A stretch of 64,000 bases of DNA, taken from positions 1,200,501 to 1,264,500 of the forward strand of contig JAGUCH010000007.1 in NCBI GenBank assembly GCA_019096065.1, in the 5' to 3' direction. Numbering within the stretch: the first letter of the stretch is position 1; each line of letters opens with the position of its first letter. The position numbers and the translations under genes were made by a program. The notes below the pieces were generated by a model. The model was not told where the DNA came from, ran no database searches, and saw nothing but the letters and a program-made list of their open reading frames with translations. Positions 57,087 to 64,000 of the stretch are shown here, piece after piece. Source of the DNA: Paracyclopina nana. Its lineage: Eukaryota > Arthropoda > Copepoda > Cyclopoida > Cyclopettidae.

Positions 57087-59292
57087 ATGATTTCTGTCCT
57101 GAAAGAAGATCACCATGGCCTTTTGAGCTTGGCCATTTTGCCACTTGTGCTATGGTCCTCCGGGGTGGCATTCAAGTTACCCATGACCATTCTGGCCACA
57201 TTTTTCTCGCTGCACTCTTTTATCATCGCCAACCGAGTCATCTTTTTGGCATCTCACTCCAGCCACAATTGGAGGCAATCCATCATTTTCCACCTGTTTG
57301 AGAGGAATGCTTCCAAAATTGTGAGGAACACCAAAGTTGCCTCGAAAAACACTCAAGTTCCGCCCAAATTGATTCCGGAGAATTTGGAAGAAGCCAGAAG
57401 AATGAGGGAGTTCCAAAAAGTCGCACCTTCCACTTTAAAGTCAGTCAATGAGGAGGAAATGCAGCTTAAAATTTCTTTTCAGCCCAAGAGGTAATAAAAG
57501 ATCATTTTCTATAATTTCACCGGATTTCATTATTCTGGTCTCAAAAGGAATGATGAGGAAATGAAGCAGTTGACCAGGAAGCTTTCGCTCCAGGCTGCTT
57601 TCACTTCTTCCCCATCAATTTTGGCCATTCATAATCAGGAGATTTACTTGAGGAATCTGGAATCTCTTCATTTGGGCTCAATCTTGGACTTGGCCCTGAT
57701 TGCTGCCCATTGGGCCATACTGATGATTGTCTGCCAATCCTCAGTGAGATTAATCATAGCAGGACTCACCTGTCATTGCACTTACTTTGTCACACTGCCA
57801 AGACTGTTTCTCTCCTACCCTGGAAGGTTCAGCTTTGGCGAGGGCTGCTTCCTACTCCAATGCGCACTCCTTTTCCTCTACTCTTTCTTCCTGGATGAAA
57901 ATGCTGCTGAAGACGAAGCTGGCATTTTGGCCTTACTTGCAATCATCAAGGCCACATCCGTGACAATGATCTTGGTCAGCATTTGCTCGCTCATTTCGCA
58001 GTTGAGATGGGTGAAAAAACTCAGGCATTTCACTGCATTTTTGGCAGTGGCTGCCAACATGTTCATTTCTGCTCCCATTTTATGCCACACAATCCAACTG
58101 TCAAACTTACCCAAACATTTATACATTTATTTTTCTGCCCATCTGCAAAGTTGCATTTTGGTTGGATGCTGGACAATCATCATCATCTACTCGCTGACAT
58201 TTTCAAGGTATCATCGCGCACCTTATTTTGCCTTATGAAAAAAATTATGCAAATCTCTTTTAAGGCTTTCGAATAGGATAATTATAGCAGTCATGCTAGC
58301 ATTTGGGCATTTGTTGGATGCCAATTTAACGTCAATGCTCGGTATGTCAATGCTGCTATATCATGGATGCAATGACTTTCTCATGCATGAAAAAGCCGCC
58401 CATTTTACCACACACTTTTACATTGCTGGTCTATGCCTTCCTTTATGGCTGAACACTTCCAATTTGGTGGCTTTTGCTGGATTCGCGACATTCTCAATCG
58501 ACTACTTGTCCGTTAAAATTATTGGCAATCAGTGGACTTTTTTCAACAAGAAAATCCCAGAGTCCGAAAAGAGAATCATTAACGTACTTCTCAGTTATGG
58601 TCTGCAGGTGAGTGAAGTAATTACATTTTTAAGCGTGTTGACTTGTGTGGGATTCTTTTACAAACTCTCTCTGCAACGCTTCAAAGATACATTTTCTGAG
58701 AATGTGATTCCTAAGGGTTCATTCATTGGCCAACTTAGAATCCTCTTTTCAGTTGCGCTTAATCCACTTTATATTGACATCTCAAGAAAGTCGAATGGAG
58801 ATATCAATAACTTAAAGCATTTTTTGAAAGATTGGACGAAAGTGACTTTTCGCATAAATATTAAACAAAGTAAATACAGCCTGAGTCATCAAATACTTTA
58901 CACTTTCAATTCAAAAGTTTTTGTAACATGTAAAGTATTTGACGACTCAGGCTGTATATAAGCGCAATAGATATTGTAGTTGAAGAAACTAATCAGGATT
59001 TGAAGTTTGCTAACTAATGAACCCTTAGGAATCGCACTTTCAGAAAATGTATCCTTAGAGCGTAGAAGAAAGAGTTTGGGCCATCAACTCTGCCAAGTCA
59101 ATCCATGCATCGATGTTTTTTCAGAATGTCCTCTTTTGGACGCTTGGCAAATTTGGTGTGTTCAGCCAAGCGCAACTGACAATTTTGTACTATGCAGCCA
59201 TCATCACCTCTTTGGCAGGAACATTGCAGTCTGACGACTACATCAACCCATTCATCAGCCATCTTTGCCTCTCCCTTGCATTCGAGCATTGA
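57087..59292 (+). CDS. DOLK: Dolichol kinase-like polytopic membrane protein
   Basis: Four exons (57087-57490, 57548-58207, 58265-58607 and 59059-59292) join in phase to 546 residues, near the ~540 of animal dolichol kinase, which phosphorylates dolichol with CTP in the ER for glycosylation. The protein is strongly hydrophobic with about a dozen membrane spans. The C-terminal third matches the family's layout: a helix reading THFYIAGLCLPLWL, then VAFAGFATFSIDYLSV where dolichol kinases have a GDxxAS motif, then RVWAINSAKSIHAS in place of RWPGTKKTFEGT, then a last segment with SDDYINPF before the final helix. Only parts of the CTP-binding motif are kept (Asp434, Lys482). About 35 residues are inserted between the two halves, so it is divergent and its activity is uncertain. 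Exon 3 stays open past its donor for about 115 codons. Exon 4 begins five bases after a transposon end. Confidence 0.7.
58686..59053. mobile_element. 368-bp inverted-repeat element in DOLK-like intron 3
   Basis: Left arm GATACATTTTCTGAGAATGT (58686-58724) and right arm 59016-59053 are inverted copies of about 38 bp with few mismatches, both including CCTAAGGGTTCATT. There is no coding capacity. The right end abuts the splice acceptor of exon 4. Confidence 0.75.
58877..58954. mobile_element. 78-bp palindromic element nested in the 368-bp element
   Basis: Arms CAGCCTGAGTCATCAAATAC and its reverse complement (one mismatch over about 26 bp) flank a ~25-nt loop. TA dinucleotides border both ends, as expected for a Tc1/mariner-type MITE inserted at TA. 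Confidence 0.7.
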
Positions 59293-59451
59293 AGAAGCAT
59301 TTATAGCAAAATACTTTGTGATTGTATTTCTTGACAACTCATTTTGAAATGTACTCTCAATAATTTTGGCAAATATCACAGAAATCTTAGCCTACAACAA
59401 CAATTACAACAAAGAGAAAATACTTGCAGCAGCTCCACACAAATGCAGTGC

Positions 59452-62400
59452 TCATAGCTTCATCTCCCAAATGACGAGGAAGGCATCAGAATTGTTGATT
59501 TGGGCCAAGGCTGCAGTTTTCTGGCGTTCCACAGTGGCTCGCCTCCAATTGATGTAGCCTCGCCCACCCATGAGGGTGATGACAGTTTTCGGAGCCTCCA
59601 TTTTGGTGGGATGATCCTTCCACCTCACAACTTGAGTGGTCGTGGTGGTCAGAGTTGTGATCGAGCTTGGCCCCGAGGCCGTCGCCGACAAGGAAGGAGG
59701 TCCTGGCGGCGGAGGAGGCTGCTGAAGATTGGGATTGGGTCCGGACGAGGACACAACTGAGGTCGAAGATCCGGATTGGAAAGATGCATTCCTGCTCACA
59801 GCGGGGGACGGCCTCTCCGATCCGGCCTCACTCGATGAGGTCGTTTGGCTTGAGGAGCTCCTTGATTCCACACTCCACGAGGACATGTCCAAGGATCGAG
59901 GCCGCGAGGTCTTCATCCTCACTCGCCTGTCCAACGTCGAGACCCTACAATACATAATGATGCTTAATACAATACATGCTATTAATAGCTGACCAATTTC
60001 TCGAATCACCTGTAGGGAATGGTGGACAGTTCGGGATCAGATTTGCGGAGCTCCTCATTCATCGCGATCCTCTCTCCGGAGTCGCAGTCGTAGTCCCGAA
60101 CGTTCAAGAGCTCCCCGTAGAGGCCATAGACATCGCAATCGATGCTGTCGGTGTTGTGGGCATGTGCCAAGCTGAAGCCACGTGGCAAAGTTTTGCTGCT
60201 CCTCCTCGAGGCCATTTGTGCAGCAGCTGTCGCTGAGATCTGAGGCCGCCTTCGCATGATGGGGCTGCTGTTCCTGTGCCTCAGCTTGCATCCGGCGGGC
60301 AAAGTGAGGCTGCTGCTATTCTTGGCAGCCTTCAGCTGGTCTTCAGATGGAGGCAGAACGCTGTCAGAAAACTTCTTCTTCAAGCTACTCTTGGTCTCCT
60401 CGTCGACAACCTCCTCCTCGAGTTCCAGCTCCAGATCCTTTTCAGACTCCTCCCGGATCATGGAGCTGTTTTCCATGCTCAGGCAGGTGGTGTGAACCTC
60501 CGTGGTGAGCACTTTGTGCTGGAGGTTGAGGAAGAAGGTGACAGCTCCGAAATGGGCATGGTATGAGATGTTGGCCCTTCCGCTGATGATCGGTACCCCT
60601 TCCAGCCGGGGCAGGGGAACGGTCAAGGCGATGCCCACATTGGTGCCCACCCACAAAAGCCCCCGACTGGCCATCAGAGCTGTCACGTGGATGGACCTTT
60701 GTGGCCTTGTCACGTCTCTGGCTGCCAACACCCGCGACACATTGGAGGCAATGTTGATGTCCTGCAAGTGTCGAAATGTCTCGGTGTGGTAGAGGCAGAT
60801 GGTCGCAGAGTGACGCAAGGCCAACCAAAGGCCAACCCCTGATTGGGCCATTTGGTGGACAAACATGGCTGTGGGTGGGGCAGGTCCTGAGGCGGTGGCC
60901 TCGAGGCCGCGAGGCTGAACGACAAAGGACCGGACCGTTTCGTTGGTGTTCACATCGATGACCCAGACGCGTTTCCCGCAGGCTGCGTAAAGCCCACCAG
61001 TGACCTGGCCTTGGGCTTGGTGATGATGGGTGCCTCCGCCCATGGGCAAAAGGCTGAGGACCGGATCCGGACTTCCGAGGTCAATCAGCTGGGGACATCC
61101 GAGGTCCCACGCGAGATTGAAGACGTTCCTCCGGAAGACTGCGATTGTGCCTGAGGCGAGGCCGACCCAAACGGCCTCCGCATGGAAGGTCATGCTCAGG
61201 ATTTCTGTTGGAGTGTCAGCCTCGCCCAGCGCCCGACCTCGTTCCGGATCAGCCGCAGAGTAGACGAGGATCTTCTTCGATTCGGTGCCCGCCCAGACGA
61301 GATCATCCCTGAGTGGATCATAGGACTCGTGCGCATAGTTTGCATTGACTCCCGGAACATACTGGAGTGTCTTGACGGCTCCGAACTCCGCCTCGGGCTC
61401 GATGGTGCCCAATTCCTTCAAGCCGGTGTTGTGGTTGGGCACGCTGAAGATCCTCAGTAAGCTTTGTACTCCATCAGTGGCATGCGTCCAGACATACCTA
61501 AGGAAGTAAGATTGAAGCTAAAACTACTCGCATAGCTGAATAGATGAACTATTACGTTTGAGGCCGTTGCGCTCTGGTGGGCGTTTGGATGAGCAGTGTG
61601 TAAGAGGTGCCACAAGAGACCTCTGTGTGCCTCATTTTGTTGTGGCAAACCAAGTAGGATTTGACAAAGAGAGGCATTTTCGTGGACACGCTCCGCTCCT
61701 GCTCCAACACGTCCCATCCTGGAGAGTTATTCGGGTCTAAAGCAAGCTGAGCCAACCTCAATTCTGAAAGAGGGAAAACTACTGATGGCTTCACGAATTA
61801 ATTTTAAAGTAAGCTAAATTACCAACTATCCACTCCTTCTTGACGTTCGGGTCTCGCGTTTGGAACGTGCAGCTCTCGGAGCCGGATTTGGAGCCCTTCG
61901 ACGATTTGATGGCGAATTGGAGGCAACAGGCGTCCACCCAGGACATTTCTTCGTCTTTTTGCCGTATGGACTTTTGGATGTCAGCCATGATCCCGGAGGT
62001 AAAAGAGGCATTCAGTCCCTGCGAAAAAGTAAGCAAAAGGCGTTGAAATCTCCGCAGCATAACTTTTAACTACATCAGTTTTACCTCGTAGTTGCCTTTG
62101 AGGGTGCCAATGAGGCCAGCGATCCTGGAGACGACGTCAAAGTCATGCATGAGATCATGCATATCCTGTGCCAGGTTTTCGGCTTGGCCGTTCGTCGACG
62201 AAGAGGAGTCCTGGCCCAGCGCACTCAAAGTGAGGCTCGACAGGCCCAGACTGTTGGGTGTGACGGTCCTGGTGAGAGAGGACCTTTTGGAAGAGGTCAT
62301 GGATCCCACAGTGGAGGACATGGTTCCGGATCCCCCATAGGCGAGAACCCGGGCGAGCGTTCCTCCCGCGGCTCCATCGATGAGTTCCACATCGTTGACT

Positions 62401-63705
62401 GGAACTGCCCACTTGAGGGTGAGCCTCTCGTTTCCGGAGTTGAGCGTTGAAGTCATGCCCGATGGGTCAACCTCGGAGGATCGCCCATTGACAGCCACAC
62501 AAACGAGGAGGTCATTCAAGAGCAGCAACCGTCGAGGCTTCGACCTCGCGATGAGGCCACTCGCATTGAACTCCAACTGCATCACATCATCTTCCCTGAG
62601 GAGAAAGCGACCTCCACTGTGGCCATTGGTATGCACGTTTCCGTTCACAGAGTCATTGTTGAGGTCGTTGGATATGCTCGGCCTCGGTGCTGACAATTTG
62701 CCGGAGATCGACCTCAACTTGTCGCGAAAGGCAGCGAACTGCTCGGCCTCGCGTTTCCTCTCGTTGAGCATTTCGGCCAGAGATTCCAGGGTGGTGAGCG
62801 CGAGTTGCAGGGCCATCCTGTCGGGGTGCCCGGGCGGGGTCTCCTTCAAGAGGTCTTGCAACAGGAGGATGAACTGGGGGAACCTCTGGACCGGCTTCAC
62901 CATGAGTCCGAAAAAGCTGACGCGGTCATGCGCAGTGATCTGCTTGCACTTGAGGAAATCCGCCAAGGCGGACTTACGCTTCGACTCCGTTTTGGCACAC
63001 TCCATGGCCGCGGTGAAATTGTTGATAAAGTCCGAGTAAATCTCCAGGACGACCGCTTTGGAAAAGTTGGCCACGAAGACATCTCCGATTTTCTCCTCCT
63101 TGTCCCAATTCCGGATCGCCTCGGCCAAGGCGATCCGGAAGACGGTGTGGCATTGGAGGATCTCCGGAACGCGGTGAAACAAGATGGACACCTTCGAAGG
63201 ACTCAGGATGGGTGGCGTGGACTCCTCCAGGGGCTTCTTGTAATCGTTGACTAGTCGGTTGAGGGTGGAGACATAGTTGTTCTCGCTGTGGACAAGCGAG
63301 GCGATGATATGACGACGTTTGAGCTGGGCATTGCTCAGGTTGCTCGGAGCTGGTGGAAGAGTTGGTGGCTGAGATCGCCGAGTTGGAAGAGGCCCACCAG
63401 CCATTTGCTCCTCTTCTTCTGCCACGCAAGGCATGCTGGCCTTTGGAGGCTCGTACGAGCCAGGGCCAAGTGACCTTCGAAGGCTGAAGAGTCGACTGAG
63501 CTGGCCTGCATAGGTGGTGACCGAAGGCTCATTGTTGTTGCCATTTTTGTCGCAGTGATTGCCACTGCTGGCCTGGGAGGTTGTTGGTGTCACTGGCGAG
63601 GCCTCCTTCTCCAGGGACCTGCGAAGGCTCCAGGTCTTCGAGTCCCTGAACTTGTCGCGAAGACTTTTCGTCTTGCTGAACCTCGACTTGGAATCCTCTT
63701 GGCTC
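59452..63705 (-). CDS. Rho guanine-nucleotide exchange factor, ARHGEF10/ARHGEF17 type (5' partial)
   Basis: Five exons in the window (62085-63705, 61823-62018, 61556-61763, 60010-61497 and 59452-59944) join in phase to 1334 visible residues plus stop. The 5' end lies right of the window. Near visible residues 130-325 is a Dbl-homology domain (RRHIIASLVHSENNYVSTL, then GLMVKPVQRFPQFILLLQDLL), the catalytic GEF fold acting on Rho GTPases. A PH-like region follows (PRRLLLLNDLLVCVAV, LKWAVPVNDVELID), then a conserved ALDPNNSPGW linker and a large WD40-like propeller (LVWAGTESKKILVY, VWVGLASGTIAVFRR, LLWVGTNVGIALTVPLP). This DH-PH-propeller order without an SH3 domain defines the ARHGEF10/17 group. 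The C-terminal exon has Ser/Pro-rich disorder, then TLMGGRGYINWRR and VIWEMKL. It runs convergent with the DOLK-like gene, with stops 160 bp apart. Confidence 0.92.
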
Positions 63706-64000
63706 CTGCAAATACACAAAATCCCAGTCAGGAATGTCTATACTTTCTCCATTTATCCATACTGGACTGCTGCTATGAGAACCGACACACAAGGATATCA
63801 GGATTATTTCGCAAAAGTACACACGCTAGATATCCTTTTTGGCAAAACGACATGAACGTATCAAACAATACATGTAATGATATTTGTTGGTAAACTTTTC
63901 ATCTGGGTTTCAGCTCTCAAAAATGATATTGTTACAAGCTGAGAATGATTTCTTTTCATCAAGATTATCCATTGCACCATGGATGAGCATTGATTTGTAA
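63706..64000 (-). other. Intron upstream of the first visible GEF exon
   Basis: A TTTTGTGTATTTGCAG acceptor borders the exon at 63705. The rest of the segment to the window edge shows no further exon that I can support. Confidence 0.6.

Noticed and set aside
62380-63254. Plus-strand open frames across the GEF exon
   Set aside because: Antisense shadows of a GC-rich coding exon that contains the DH domain.
63529-63822. Open frame continuing upstream of the GEF exon acceptor (PVWINGESIDIPDWDFVY)
   Set aside because: It enters the GEF exon in the wrong frame, and a good TTTGCAG acceptor lies between, so it is intron sequence.

Overview
This window is nuclear DNA from an animal, almost certainly an arthropod. 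The coding genes are split by short GT-AG introns, the flanks are AT-rich and full of repeats, and one gene is a secreted chitin-binding (Rebers-Riddiford) cuticle protein. A methyl-end (omega-3 type) fatty acid desaturase and a multidomain globin in the same window fit a crustacean best, perhaps a copepod. The species call is inference.

Layout. Positions 1-24.7 kb are mostly non-coding, repeat-rich DNA. Several short minus-strand stretches there look like real exons of one or more unrecognised genes, with open frame, AG/GT borders and mostly compatible phases. A 17-bp minisatellite (24.7-25.1 kb) leads into a three-exon fatty acid desaturase (25.4-26.8 kb, +). After a gene-poor stretch comes an eight-exon coiled-coil/NHL-propeller protein (32.5-35.1 kb, +), then an isolated minus-strand first exon (35.5-35.7 kb). 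Positions 36-44.7 kb hold transposon-like repeats. These include a 682-bp inverted-repeat element with a 7-bp target duplication, sitting between two nearly identical 222-bp MITE copies.

The right third is gene-dense. It holds a cuticle protein (44.8-45.4 kb, +) and, convergent with it, a seven-exon three-domain globin with an N-myristoylation-type start (45.5-48.8 kb, -). A 97-bp satellite follows, interrupted by a large inverted pair of 16-bp tandem arrays (51.6-53.1 kb). Then come mitochondrial aconitase (53.25-56.9 kb, -), a divergently transcribed dolichol-kinase-like membrane protein (57.1-59.3 kb, +), and the 3' part of a large Rho guanine-nucleotide exchange factor of the ARHGEF10/17 type (59.45-63.7 kb, -) whose 5' end lies beyond the window.

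I rebuilt the gene models by hand from splice sites. For the desaturase, NHL protein, cuticle protein, globin, aconitase, DOLK-like gene and GEF, all exon phases join without a break, which supports them strongly. The genes do not form one pathway. The strongest items are the desaturase (possible de novo omega-3 synthesis), the three-domain lipid-anchored-type globin, and the fold-back style repeats.
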